The notes under the pieces: generated by a model | Databases searched by the model: none | The model's input: the letters and a program-made list of their open reading frames with translations, nothing else | Told to the model about the DNA's origin: nothing | Shown here: positions 44,501 through 53,173 of the stretch, piece after piece | Layout of the letters: the number at the start of each line of letters is the position of its first letter | How positions within the stretch are numbered: the first letter of the stretch is position 1 | Program-made: the position numbers and the translations under genes | NCBI RefSeq assembly: GCF_014874065.1 | Contig: NZ_JADBEE010000001.1 | Location: forward strand, 124,001 to 188,000 | From: Nesterenkonia halotolerans | Lineage (GTDB): Bacteria > Actinomycetota > Actinomycetes > Actinomycetales > Micrococcaceae | Length of the DNA: 64,000 nt | Direction: 5' to 3'

Positions 44501-45859
44501 TCAGGTGCTGGAGATGAAGACGTTCTTGGTCTCGGTGAAGGCCTCCGGGGCGTCTGGTCCCAGTTCGCGGCCGAAGCCCGACTGCTTGAACCCGCCGAAG
44601 GGGGTCGAGTAGCGCACGGACGCGTGGGTGTTCACCGAGAGATTGCCTGCCTCGACGCCGCGGCTCACGCGCAGCGCACGTCCGACGTCGCGGGTCCAGA
44701 TCGACCCGGACAAGCCGTACTCCGTGTCATTGGCGAGACGCATGGCCTCCGCCTCGTCCTCGAAGGCGACCACGGCGATGACCGGACCAAAGATCTCCTC
44801 ATGGAACGCCCGCGCATCGGTGGTGGGTGTGAGCACCGTGGGTGGGAACCAGTACCCTGGGCCGCTGGGGGCGGAGCCTTGGAAAGCGATCGGTGCGTCC
44901 TGACCGAGGAACGAGGACACCGAGTCGCGGTGCCCGGCGGAGACGAGCGGCCCCATCTGGGTGTCCTGCTCCTGAGGGTCTGCGCAGGTGAAGCCTTGGA
45001 CGGCGGGTTCGAGCAGCTCGAGGAATCGGTCCAGGACCGAGCGCTGCACCAGCACGCGGGAGCGCGCGCAACAGTCCTGGCCGGCATTGTCGAACGCTCC
45101 GTTGGGTGTCGCCGCGGCGGCCTGTTCCAGGTCTGAGTCGGCGAAGATGATGCTGGAGTTCTTCCCACCCAGCTCCAGGGTGAGGCGCTTGACCTGATCT
45201 GCGCATCCGGCCATGATGCGCTTGCCCACCTCGGTGGATCCGGTGAACACGATCTTGCGCACCGCCGGATGTGTCACGAAGCGGTCACCCACCACCGATC
45301 CAGCCCCTGGGAGCACGGTGAAGACCCCTTCAGGAATTCCAGCTTCCAGGGCCAGCTCTGCGAGGCGCAGAGCGGTCAGCGGGGTGATCTCCGCGGGTTT
45401 GAGCACCACCGTGTTTCCGGCGGCCAGGGCGGGTGCAAAGCCCCAGGCGGCGATGGGCATCGGGAAGTTCCACGGCACGATCACGCCGACCACGCCCAGC
45501 GGCTCGTGGAAGGTCATGTTGACCCCTCCCGGGGTGGGGATCTGACGTCCGGAGAGCCGCTCGGGCGCCCCCGAGTAGTAGGTGAGCACATCTCGGACGT
45601 TGCCGGCCTCCCAGCGTGCATTGCCGATGGTGTGCCCCGAGTTTCGGACCTCCAGTGCTGCCAGGTGCTCCAGATCCGCGTCCACCGCGTCGGCGAAGCG
45701 ACGCAGCAGGCGGGACCGATCTGCTGGCGCGACGGTGCGCCAGCTCTGATACGCATGCTGTGCGCGGGCGATCGCCGTGTCGGTCTGTTCCAGGCTGGTG
45801 CGTTCGACGGCCTGGATGACCTCTTCGGTGGCGGGATTGATGATCTCGGTGATCGTCAT
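44501..45859 (-). CDS. Aldehyde dehydrogenase, probable gamma-glutamyl-aminobutyraldehyde dehydrogenase (PuuC-like)
   Basis: 452-residue NAD(P)-dependent aldehyde dehydrogenase. Catalytic Glu in LTLELGGKN and catalytic Cys in NAGQDCCARSRVLVQ; PWNFPMPIAAWGFAPALAAGNTVVLKPAE is the cofactor-binding stretch. Its position next to PuuD- and PuuA-like genes suggests oxidation of gamma-glutamyl-gamma-aminobutyraldehyde. Start ATG overlaps the upstream PuuD-like stop by four bases. Confidence 0.85.
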   Translation of the reverse strand: MTITEIINPATEEVIQAVERTSLEQTDTAIARAQHAYQSWRTVAPADRSRLLRRFADAVDADLEHLAALEVRNSGHTIGNARWEAGNVRDVLTYYSGAPERLSGRQIPTPGGVNMTFHEPLGVVGVIVPWNFPMPIAAWGFAPALAAGNTVVLKPAEITPLTALRLAELALEAGIPEGVFTVLPGAGSVVGDRFVTHPAVRKIVFTGSTEVGKRIMAGCADQVKRLTLELGGKNSSIIFADSDLEQAAAATPNGAFDNAGQDCCARSRVLVQRSVLDRFLELLEPAVQGFTCADPQEQDTQMGPLVSAGHRDSVSSFLGQDAPIAFQGSAPSGPGYWFPPTVLTPTTDARAFHEEIFGPVIAVVAFEDEAEAMRLANDTEYGLSGSIWTRDVGRALRVSRGVEAGNLSVNTHASVRYSTPFGGFKQSGFGRELGPDAPEAFTETKNVFISST

Positions 45860-46644
45860 GGAAGCAGCGCATCCTCTCGGTCGTGGTCGGCTCCGTGAAC
45901 AGGGCGGGATTCCGCGTCACGGGTATGGGCGAAGCGCCGCGCGGCCGCGACGAAGCCTTCGAAGAGACGCGCATCCTTGCGGTTTTCCTCGGGGTGGAAC
46001 TGGACGCCGAGCACCCAGTTCTCGCCGGTGGTCTCCACGGCTTCTATGGTCCCGTCGGCGGCTCGGGCGGTGACCACGAGGCCCTCCGCCACCTCGTCCA
46101 GGGCCTGGTGGTGGTGGCAGGGGGAGTCGGCCTGCTCGCCCAGCAGCGCGGCGCAGCGGCTGCCGGGCACCGTGGTGAACTCCACCTCGCCGTATTGGCC
46201 GGGAGCCGGTTGATACTGCTTCGCGGTGCTGGTGACGTCTGGCAGGTGCTGGATCAGCGTCCCACCCAGAGCCACATTGAGGATCTGGGCCCCGCGGCAG
46301 ATGCCGAAGAGTGGGACACCATGCTCCAGCGCGGCGCGTGTGAGCGCGATGTCGTGATCGTCCCGGGAGGGCTGCGATGAGGTCAGCTCGTGGCGTTCGG
46401 CCCCGTAGAACTGCGGGTCGACGTCGACTCCGCCGATCACGATCAGCCCATCCATCAGCTCCAGGACCGAGGGGTCGGTGCCGACCGGTGGCAGCAGCAG
46501 GGGAGTTCCACCGGCGGCTGCCACCCCTTCGACGTAGGATCCCGGGACGATGGAGGCGACTGAACTCCAGACGCCCCAGGATCCTTCCTGGTAGTAGGTG
46601 GTGATGCCGATGCGGGGTCGGTGCTCGGATCCACTCTCACCCAT
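45856..46644 (-). CDS. Gamma-glutamyl-gamma-aminobutyrate hydrolase (PuuD-like)
   Basis: 262-residue class I glutamine-amidotransferase-like hydrolase releasing GABA and glutamate. Nucleophile Cys116 in GICRGAQ, and His217/Glu219 in VQFHPEE complete the triad. IGGVDVDPQFYG is typical of PuuD-type proteins. The chosen ATG begins one base after the upstream stop (TGAGATG); the frame is open for 67 codons more inside the synthetase gene, which are not family-like. Coupled on both sides in the operon. Confidence 0.87.
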   Translation of the reverse strand: MGESGSEHRPRIGITTYYQEGSWGVWSSVASIVPGSYVEGVAAAGGTPLLLPPVGTDPSVLELMDGLIVIGGVDVDPQFYGAERHELTSSQPSRDDHDIALTRAALEHGVPLFGICRGAQILNVALGGTLIQHLPDVTSTAKQYQPAPGQYGEVEFTTVPGSRCAALLGEQADSPCHHHQALDEVAEGLVVTARAADGTIEAVETTGENWVLGVQFHPEENRKDARLFEGFVAAARRFAHTRDAESRPVHGADHDREDALLP

Positions 46645-46645
46645 C

Positions 46646-48028
46646 TCAGAGCCGCTCGAAGCCACGGTGCAGCTCCCAGTCGGTGACGGCGGATTCAAAG
46701 GCCTCCAGCTCCACCTCGGCGTAGTGGACGTAGTGCTCGACGACGTCCTCTCCGAACACCTCGCGGGCCAGTGACGAGCCGTGGAGCAGATCACGGGCCT
46801 CCCGCATCGCCGACGGGACGACCTGCGCGTCCGACTCGTAGGCATTGCCCTCCATCATGGGCTCCAGCTCCAGCTGGTGCTCGATGCCGTAGAGCCCTGA
46901 AGCCAGCATCGCCGAGAGCGCGAGATAGGGATTGACGTCGCCACCGGGGAGGCGGTTCTCCATCCGGGCCGACTGTCCGCTGCCGACCAGCCGCACCGCG
47001 CATGAGCGGTTGTCGATGCCCCAGGCCACCGAGGTGGGCGCGAAGCTCCCCTTGGCGAAGCGCTTATAGGAGTTGATGTTCGGGGCGTAGAAGATGGAGA
47101 GCTCACGCATGCCCTTGAGCACTCCTGCGATGAAGTGGTCGTAGGTGGCGCTGCGCGCGTCCTTCTCCTCATCCCAGAAGGTCAGTTCGCCGTCGAGTCC
47201 GCGCAGCGACATGTGGATATGGCACGAGCTGCCTTCTCGGTCGTTGGGCTTGGCCATGAACGTGATCGACTTGCCCTGCTGGTGGGCGATCTGTTTGGAG
47301 GCCAGCTTGTAGACCACGTGATTATCAGCGGTGATCAGTCCCTCGTCGAAGCGGAAGGCGATCTCATGCTGGCCGAAGTTGCATTCGCCCTTGGCGCTCT
47401 CCACGGTCATCCCGGCCGTGTACATGGCGTTGCGGACCTCGCGCAGCAGCGGTTCGACCCGCTGGGAGCCCAGGATGTTGTAGTCGACGTTGTACTTGTT
47501 GGCCGGGACCAGGCTCTGGTAGTTGGAGTCCCAGGCGTCCTCGTAGCTGGTGTTGTAGACGCAGAACTCCAGCTCGGTCCCGGTGAGCATCTGGTAGCCC
47601 ATCTCCCGGGCGCGGTCGAGCTGCCGGCGCAGCATGGCGCGGGGGGACATGGGGATGAGCTGGCCGTCATGAGCGGTGAGGTCGCACTGAATCATCGCCT
47701 GTCCGGGGTTGTGCGGCATCAGCCGAATGGTGTCGAGGTCCATCGCGAAGCTCATGTCCCCGTAGCCCGCCTCCCAGCTGCTGATTGCGTAGCCGCCGGG
47801 AGTGTTCATCTCGGTGTCCACTGCCAGCAGGTAGTTGCAGCCCTCGGCGCCCTCCTCGAGCATCGAGTCCAGGAAGAACTGGGCGTGACAGAGCTTTCCC
47901 TGCAGGCGTCCCTGCATGTCTGTGAAGGCGAGGACCACTGTGTCGATGCGTCCCTCGGTGATCTCTTGGCGCAGCCGCGGAACGCTCAGCATGCGGTCAT
48001 TGCGCGGATGTGTGGGTGATGTCGTCAC
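46646..48028 (-). CDS. Glutamine synthetase-like gamma-glutamylpolyamine synthetase
   Basis: 460 residues, GS type I fold. TELEFCVYN and ECNFGQHEIAFRF give metal/glutamate ligands; SITFMAKPNDREGSSCHIHMSL is the ATP/His loop; NSYKRFAKGSFAPTSVAWG and RMENRLPGGDVNPYLALSAML follow. Compared with true GlnA it has the family pattern of GlnA3/PuuA-type enzymes that gamma-glutamylate polyamines or amines. Next to PuuC-, PuuD-like and amine permease genes, that function is well supported. No adenylylation-loop tyrosine region is evident. GTG start. Confidence 0.87.
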   Translation of the reverse strand: MTTSPTHPRNDRMLSVPRLRQEITEGRIDTVVLAFTDMQGRLQGKLCHAQFFLDSMLEEGAEGCNYLLAVDTEMNTPGGYAISSWEAGYGDMSFAMDLDTIRLMPHNPGQAMIQCDLTAHDGQLIPMSPRAMLRRQLDRAREMGYQMLTGTELEFCVYNTSYEDAWDSNYQSLVPANKYNVDYNILGSQRVEPLLREVRNAMYTAGMTVESAKGECNFGQHEIAFRFDEGLITADNHVVYKLASKQIAHQQGKSITFMAKPNDREGSSCHIHMSLRGLDGELTFWDEEKDARSATYDHFIAGVLKGMRELSIFYAPNINSYKRFAKGSFAPTSVAWGIDNRSCAVRLVGSGQSARMENRLPGGDVNPYLALSAMLASGLYGIEHQLELEPMMEGNAYESDAQVVPSAMREARDLLHGSSLAREVFGEDVVEHYVHYAEVELEAFESAVTDWELHRGFERL

Positions 48029-48102
48029 GGGTTCTGATCCTCAGGTGGCAGGGGCAGGGGGCATGTGCGGAATCGGGGTCACGAGCAGGAGCGCAAGCTG
48101 GC

Positions 48103-49536
48103 TCACTGCAGCGTGGTGTCGGCGTCGTCGAGCATCGCGAACTCCTCCTCGGGAGCATTCGCGACGAGGTGATGGCGGCTGTAGAACCAGAAGTAGGCGA
48201 GGAAGAGCAGGAAGACCCCTGCGGTGATGGACGCTGCGAGCACGTCGACCAGGAAGGTCGCGACGACTGCGACCACTGCCAGCACCAGGGCGATGCCGGT
48301 GGTGACCACCCCACCCGGGGTCCGGTAGGCGCGGGGGAGATCTGGTTCACGGAACCTGAGCACGATGTGGGAGAGGTTGAGCAGCACGTAGGACACCGTG
48401 GCACCGAAGACGGCGATGTTGATCAGCAGTCCGCCGTCACCGGTCACCGCCGCCAGCACGAAGCCGATGGTGCCGGGCACGATCAGTGCCACCCAGGGGG
48501 TTCTCCGCTCACCGGTCAGTGAGAGCCAGCGGGGCAGGTACCCGGCGCGCGAGAGGGCGAAGAGCTGGCGGGAATATGCGTAGATGATGGAGAAGAAGCT
48601 GGCGATCAGTCCTGCGAGGCCGGCGTAGTTCACGATGCTGGCCATGACGCTGCCCGATCCGGCGACGGCGCGGATCGACTCGGGCAGGGGGTTGTCCGAG
48701 CTGCTCATCGCTTCTGAACCAGCGGCCCCTGGCACCAGGACGAGCATCAGGGCCCCGGTGACGAGCAGGATGGCCATCCCGACGATGATCCCGCGCGGCA
48801 TGTCCCGCTTCGGGTCGGTGGTCTCCTCGGCCGCCAGCGGCACTCCTTCGATGGCCAGGAAGAACCAGATGCCGTAGACGAGCGCGGCCATCGCGCCGGC
48901 GTACCCCATGGGGAGGAAGGCGCTGGCACCCACGGCGTCGTTCGGAACGATGTCGAAGAGGTTGCTGACGTCGAAGTGGGGGACGAGGGCGATGACGGTG
49001 ACCACCAGGGCGAACACGGCAACCACGGTGATGCCGAACATCAGCCGCAGGGCTTCACCCACCCCGTAGAGGTGAATGCCGACGAACACCGCGTAGGTCA
49101 CCAGATAGACCGGCCAGGAGTTGGTGATGCCGAACAGTCCCAGCGCCTCGATGTACCCGCCGATGAAGGTGGCGATCGCGGCGGGCGCGACCGCATATTC
49201 GATGAGCACCGCCACCCCGGTGGCGAACCCTCCAAGCGGGCCGAGTGCGCGGCGCGCGAAGCCGTAGCCGGCTCCCGCTGTGGGCAGCGAGGAGGACATC
49301 TCGGCGAGGCCGAAGACCATGCACGTGTACATCAGCCCCATGAGCACGAAGGCGATCAGCAGGCCGCCCCAGCCGCCCTCGGCCAGACCGATGTTCCACC
49401 CGGCGAAGTCCCCGGAGATGACGTAGGAGACCCCGAGGCCTGCCAATAGAATCCACCCCGCCGCCCCGGCCTTGAGTCGTCGATGATCGTGATAGCTGGA
49501 ATCTGCGGCGGATGCTGTGGTCTTGTCGTGCGGCAT
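48103..49536 (-). CDS. APC-family amino acid/polyamine permease
   Basis: 477 residues with 12 hydrophobic segments and the APC entry GWILLAGLGVSYVISGDFAGWN (consensus-loop TM1) and EMSSSLPTAGAGYGFARRALGP. Likely imports putrescine, ethanolamine or related amines for the downstream enzymes. First gene of the operon, 74 bases ahead of the synthetase gene. A palindrome sits 34 bases upstream of its ATG. Confidence 0.85.
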   Translation of the reverse strand: MPHDKTTASAADSSYHDHRRLKAGAAGWILLAGLGVSYVISGDFAGWNIGLAEGGWGGLLIAFVLMGLMYTCMVFGLAEMSSSLPTAGAGYGFARRALGPLGGFATGVAVLIEYAVAPAAIATFIGGYIEALGLFGITNSWPVYLVTYAVFVGIHLYGVGEALRLMFGITVVAVFALVVTVIALVPHFDVSNLFDIVPNDAVGASAFLPMGYAGAMAALVYGIWFFLAIEGVPLAAEETTDPKRDMPRGIIVGMAILLVTGALMLVLVPGAAGSEAMSSSDNPLPESIRAVAGSGSVMASIVNYAGLAGLIASFFSIIYAYSRQLFALSRAGYLPRWLSLTGERRTPWVALIVPGTIGFVLAAVTGDGGLLINIAVFGATVSYVLLNLSHIVLRFREPDLPRAYRTPGGVVTTGIALVLAVVAVVATFLVDVLAASITAGVFLLFLAYFWFYSRHHLVANAPEEEFAMLDDADTTLQ

Positions 49537-49569
49537 GGCAGTCCACCCCTGTGGATTCGAACCGGCGAG

Positions 49570-49605
49570 AACACCTCCAATGGACTGTTTTCAGTCCATG
49601 GTGTT
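49570..49605. promoter_or_regulatory. Palindromic operator candidate upstream of the polyamine operon
   Basis: ATGGACTG-TTTT-CAGTCCAT (49580-49599) is a perfect 8-bp dyad. It is flanked by AACACC at the left end and GGTGTT at the right end, which are complementary too. It lies between the permease and the divergent FadR-type regulator, whose family binds such dyads. Confidence 0.6.
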
Positions 49606-49693
49606 GTGCGGAATCCTGACACCTCAGCCCCGGGGCGTCAATACCCGGTGCACCGAAGGCCTTTGGCTGCGGCTTCGGGGCCGACGAGGCACG

Positions 49694-49699
49694 TAGGCT
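49694..49699 (+). promoter_or_regulatory. -10 element for the FadR-type regulator
   Basis: TAGGCT, giving a predicted leader of about 75 bases. No good -35. Confidence 0.3.
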
Positions 49700-49781
49700 G
49701 TGAGCTTCAGTCGCTCAGCTCGTCGGTCTCAGGACGAGGACCGGGGCGTGTGCGTCGGCGAGAGTCAGAAGGAGGAACCGA

Positions 49782-50498
49782 ATGTCAGCGGCAGAGTTCG
49801 GCGACCCCTATGCGGTGCTGCGCCCGGTACGGTCGGGCAATACCTTCGAGGAGACGATCGAGCACCTGCTTCAGGCGATTCGGGTCGGACTCTTTCCTCC
49901 GGGGCAGAAGCTGCCCGCAGAGCGCGAGCTGGCCGGGCATCTCGGGGTCTCGCGCGCGACCCTGCGGGAGGCCCTCGCGGAACTGCAGCAGGCGGGCTTT
50001 CTCGACGTTCGTCGCGGGCGGTATGGCGGGACCTATGTGCTGGAGACGCGCAATGCGGCGCGGCAGAGGATGGAGCAGCTGAACCCGCTCCAGCGACGCG
50101 ACGTGCTGGTCTTTCGTGCGGTGCTCGAACCCGCGGCCGCGGAGCTTGCCGCGCAGGCAGACCGGAGTGCCTCGGCGCAGGAGCACCTGCAGGGGTGTCT
50201 CGCCGATGTGCAGAGCGCGGATGGAGTCAGCTACCGCGCCCGGGACTCCCGATTCCATATCGCGGTGGCGGAGCTGAGCGGCTCCGCGTCACTGATCACA
50301 GCGGTGACCGACACTCGGGCGCGCGTGAATGCGCTGCTGGATGAGATCCCGCTGCTGCCTGCCAACCTCGAACACTCCAACGAACAGCACGTGGAGATCA
50401 CCGAGGCGATTCTGCGCGGGGACGCGGCGCAGGCAAAGGCGCTGATGGCCGATCACCTCGAGGGCACCGCGTCTCTGCTGCGCGGATTCCTTCCGTAG
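49782..50498 (+). CDS. GntR/FadR-family transcriptional regulator
   Basis: 238 residues. N-terminal winged helix (about 20-85) with LPAERELAGHLGVSRATLREAL and RRGRYGGTYV, then a helical FCD effector domain with the metal-ligand pattern DSRFHIAVAELSGS and HVEITEAILRGDAAQAKALMADHL. FCD regulators bind organic acids or amines with a metal. Divergent from the polyamine operon, which it presumably represses. AAGGAGG lies seven bases before the ATG. It ends six bases from the convergent ftsY. Confidence 0.88.
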   Translation: MSAAEFGDPYAVLRPVRSGNTFEETIEHLLQAIRVGLFPPGQKLPAERELAGHLGVSRATLREALAELQQAGFLDVRRGRYGGTYVLETRNAARQRMEQLNPLQRRDVLVFRAVLEPAAAELAAQADRSASAQEHLQGCLADVQSADGVSYRARDSRFHIAVAELSGSASLITAVTDTRARVNALLDEIPLLPANLEHSNEQHVEITEAILRGDAAQAKALMADHLEGTASLLRGFLP

Positions 50499-50504
50499 CG
50501 GGGG

Positions 50505-51704
50505 TCAGCGCTCTTCGAGCAGTGCGGCGACGAACTCTTCAGCGTCGAAGGGCGCGAGGTCATCGGGACCCTCTCCGAGTCCGATGAACTTCACCGGCAC
50601 GCCCAGCTGGCGCTGGATCGCGATGACGATCCCGCCGCGGGCCGTGCCGTCGAGCTTGGTGAGCACGATGCCGGAGATGTTGACGACCTCGGCGAAGACC
50701 TTGGCCTGATTGAGCCCGTTCTGACCGACAGTGGCATCCAGCACGAGCAGGACCTCGTCCACCTCGGACTTCTTCTCCACCACCCGCTTGACCTTGCCGA
50801 GCTCGTTCATCAGGTCGGCCTTGTTCTGCAGCCGTCCAGCGGTGTCGATCATGACGACGTCGGTCTCGAGCTCGATGCCCTTGTCCACGGCCTCGTAGGC
50901 GACCGACGCAGGGTCCGCGCCCTCGACGTCAGACTTGACGGTGGGCACACCGACCCGGTGGCCCCAGGTGCTCAGCTGTTCCGCCGCGGCGGCACGGAAG
51001 GTGTCGGCCGCACCGAGCAGCACGTCCTTGTCCTCGGCGACGAGCATGCGGGCAAGCTTGCCGACGGTGGTGGTCTTCCCGACTCCGTTGACTCCGACGA
51101 CCATGATCACCGCAGGGCGACCCTCGGCGGTCACGGTCAGCCGGCGGTCCAGGCTGGGATCGACCAGTGCAAGGAGCTCCTCGCTGAGCATCGCCTTGAC
51201 CTGCACGGGATCCTTGGTGCCTTCGACCTTGACCCGTTCGCGGAGGCGGTCCACCAGCTCCATGGCGGGTTCGGTGCCGACGTCGGCCATGAGCAGGATC
51301 TCTTCGATCTCCTCCCAGACGTCCTCATCGATCTCGTCACGCGAGAGCAGGGCCAGCAGGGAGCGACCGAAGATGTTGTTGGACTTGACCAACCGGGCCC
51401 GCAGCCTTGCGAGCCTGGTGGCCACAGGTTCGGGTGTCTCGACGGCCGGTTCCAGGACCGTGGGCTCCTGCGCCACATCGACGCCGTCGCCGGCCTCGGG
51501 CGCGTCGGTGGTGGGGCGGTCCTCGGGCGGAGCCTCGAGCGTGTCCACACCCCCGCCGGGCAGGTCGTCTGGGTCCCGCTGGGAGAGGTACTGCTCACGC
51601 TTGTCCTTGGGGAGGATCTTTCCGCCCTGCACCAGGAAGAATCCCAGGGTGCCGAGCAGGACCACAGCAAGAACGATGAAGAGAATAAGAACGTCGAAAT
51701 CCAC
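50505..51704 (-). CDS. ftsY: Signal recognition particle receptor FtsY
   Basis: 399 residues. N-terminal TM helix (about 5-27, LILFIVLAVVLLGTLGFFLV) replaces the usual peripheral association, followed by an acidic Pro/Glu linker, then the NG GTPase domain: GVNGVGKTTTVGKLA (near 206), DTAAADTFRAAA-like ADTFRAAAAEQL, DTAGRLQNKADLM, and TKLDGTARGG. It docks ribosome-SRP complexes at the membrane together with Ffh, encoded 10 kb away. Confidence 0.95.
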   Translation of the reverse strand: MDFDVLILFIVLAVVLLGTLGFFLVQGGKILPKDKREQYLSQRDPDDLPGGGVDTLEAPPEDRPTTDAPEAGDGVDVAQEPTVLEPAVETPEPVATRLARLRARLVKSNNIFGRSLLALLSRDEIDEDVWEEIEEILLMADVGTEPAMELVDRLRERVKVEGTKDPVQVKAMLSEELLALVDPSLDRRLTVTAEGRPAVIMVVGVNGVGKTTTVGKLARMLVAEDKDVLLGAADTFRAAAAEQLSTWGHRVGVPTVKSDVEGADPASVAYEAVDKGIELETDVVMIDTAGRLQNKADLMNELGKVKRVVEKKSEVDEVLLVLDATVGQNGLNQAKVFAEVVNISGIVLTKLDGTARGGIVIAIQRQLGVPVKFIGLGEGPDDLAPFDAEEFVAALLEER

Positions 51705-51751
51705 GAGTTCAGTCTGTCACAGACCTGCGGCTCCGCAGGCGAGCCGCGTGG

Positions 51752-52987
51752 CTAGCGCCAGATGCCGCGGGTGTCGATGACCGTGGCGGTACCCAGCTGA
51801 GCCGTCGTAATGGCCTTGAATGCGGCATGGTCCACCAGCAGCACCACGACGTCGGCGGCCTCCAGGGCGTCCTCGACGCTGGTGAGGGTGACGTTGGCGG
51901 AGTTCTCCAGGACGGCGGGGAGCTGCTCGATATTCGGCTCCACCGCGAGGATCTCCGCACCCGGAGCGCGCTGGGCGAGCGTCTCGGCGATCTGCAGCGA
52001 CGGGGACTCGCGCAGGTCATCGATGTTGGCCTTGAAGGCGAGGCCCAGCAGCGCCACGCTCGGGTTCTCCCCGGCGGCTTCGAGGGCCTGTTCGATCCGG
52101 CCCAGGACCCATTCGGGCTTGGCATCGTTGGTCTGCCGCGCGGTGCGGATCAGGTTGGCCTGCTCGGGGGCGGCGTCGACGATGAACCAGGGATCCACCG
52201 CGATGCAATGTCCGCCCACGCCCGGGCCCGGCTGCAAGATGTTCACCCGGGGATGGTGATTGGCCAGCTCGATGAGCTCCCACACGTCGATGCCCAGCTT
52301 GTGGCTGATCACGGAGAGCTCGTTGGCGAAGGCGATGTTGACGTCGCGGAAGCTGTTCTCGGTGAGTTTCGCCATCTCCGCGGTCTTCGCGTCGGTGAGC
52401 AGGAACTCGCCCTTGCAGAAGGCCGAGTAGAGGTCGCGGGCGGCTTCGGCGGCTTCGCGGGTGAGTCCGCCGATGATCCGGTCGTTGGTGATCATCTCCT
52501 CCATGATCTTGCCCGGGAGCACGCGTTCGGGGCAGTGCGCGACCAGGATGTCCTCGGCGGTGAGGTCTGGGCGGGCGGCGAGGATGCGGGCTGCCATGTG
52601 TTCGGTGGCGCCGGGAGGTGAGGTGGATTCCAGGATGATCAGCTCCCCACCGGTGAGCTTGGCGGCGATCCCGTCTGCGGCGGCCTCGATGTAGGACAGG
52701 TCAGCTGCGTGAGTCTCGGTGAAGGGGGTGGGGACGGCCACGATGTAGGCGTCCGCGACAGGGGTCTCGGTGCTCGCGGTGAGGGTCCCGCTGTTGACTG
52801 CTCGTTCCAGGACCTCGCGCAGTCCGGGTTCGACGAAGGGGACCTCGCCGTTGTTCACCGCGGCGACGTTGCGTTCGGAGACGTCCATGCCGATCGTTCT
52901 CACGCCGTGATCGGCCAGGATGGCTGCGGTGGGGAGTCCGATATAGCCGAGTCCGATGACACCGACGGTGGAGAGTTTCCTAGGCAA
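51752..52987 (-). CDS. wecC: UDP-N-acetyl-D-mannosaminuronate dehydrogenase (WecC type)
   Basis: 411-residue NAD-dependent UDP-sugar dehydrogenase oxidising UDP-ManNAc to UDP-ManNAcA. GLGYIGLP (12-19), STSPPGATE, PERVLPGKIMEE, the LTENSFRDVNIAFANEL block and the catalytic Cys261 in GVGGHCIAVDPWF match WecC rather than Ugd. I chose TTG 52987 (AAAGAGA about 7 bases upstream), since KLSTVGVIGLGYIG is where homologues begin. The frame is open to a GTG at 53029. TAGACT -10 lies 46 bases upstream. Confidence 0.88.
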   Translation of the reverse strand: MPRKLSTVGVIGLGYIGLPTAAILADHGVRTIGMDVSERNVAAVNNGEVPFVEPGLREVLERAVNSGTLTASTETPVADAYIVAVPTPFTETHAADLSYIEAAADGIAAKLTGGELIILESTSPPGATEHMAARILAARPDLTAEDILVAHCPERVLPGKIMEEMITNDRIIGGLTREAAEAARDLYSAFCKGEFLLTDAKTAEMAKLTENSFRDVNIAFANELSVISHKLGIDVWELIELANHHPRVNILQPGPGVGGHCIAVDPWFIVDAAPEQANLIRTARQTNDAKPEWVLGRIEQALEAAGENPSVALLGLAFKANIDDLRESPSLQIAETLAQRAPGAEILAVEPNIEQLPAVLENSANVTLTSVEDALEAADVVVLLVDHAAFKAITTAQLGTATVIDTRGIWR

Positions 52988-53032
52988 GATGGATCTCTTT
53001 CTGTGGCGGCGTGTCGGGGCTGACAGCACGCG

Positions 53033-53038
53033 AGTCTA
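53033..53038 (-). promoter_or_regulatory. -10 element for wecC
   Basis: Minus-strand TAGACT, with a predicted start near 53026 and a leader of about 40 bases. It agrees with the TTG start at 52987 and excludes the more distal GTG. Confidence 0.4.
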
Positions 53039-53173
53039 TCCCAGGGGCACCTCACCGGCATCCCTGACACCGGTGGCGACACGAGGGTCCCGGCATGGAA
53101 TCGGTGATATCCAGCAATCGGCGATATCTTGGAGCGGTTGCATTCCAGCTTCGAAGGAAAACCAGAACTGCCT

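Noticed and set aside
49552..49565. GGTTCGAATCC on the minus strand, like a tRNA T-loop
   Set aside because: No matching 5-bp T stem, anticodon arm or acceptor stem around it.
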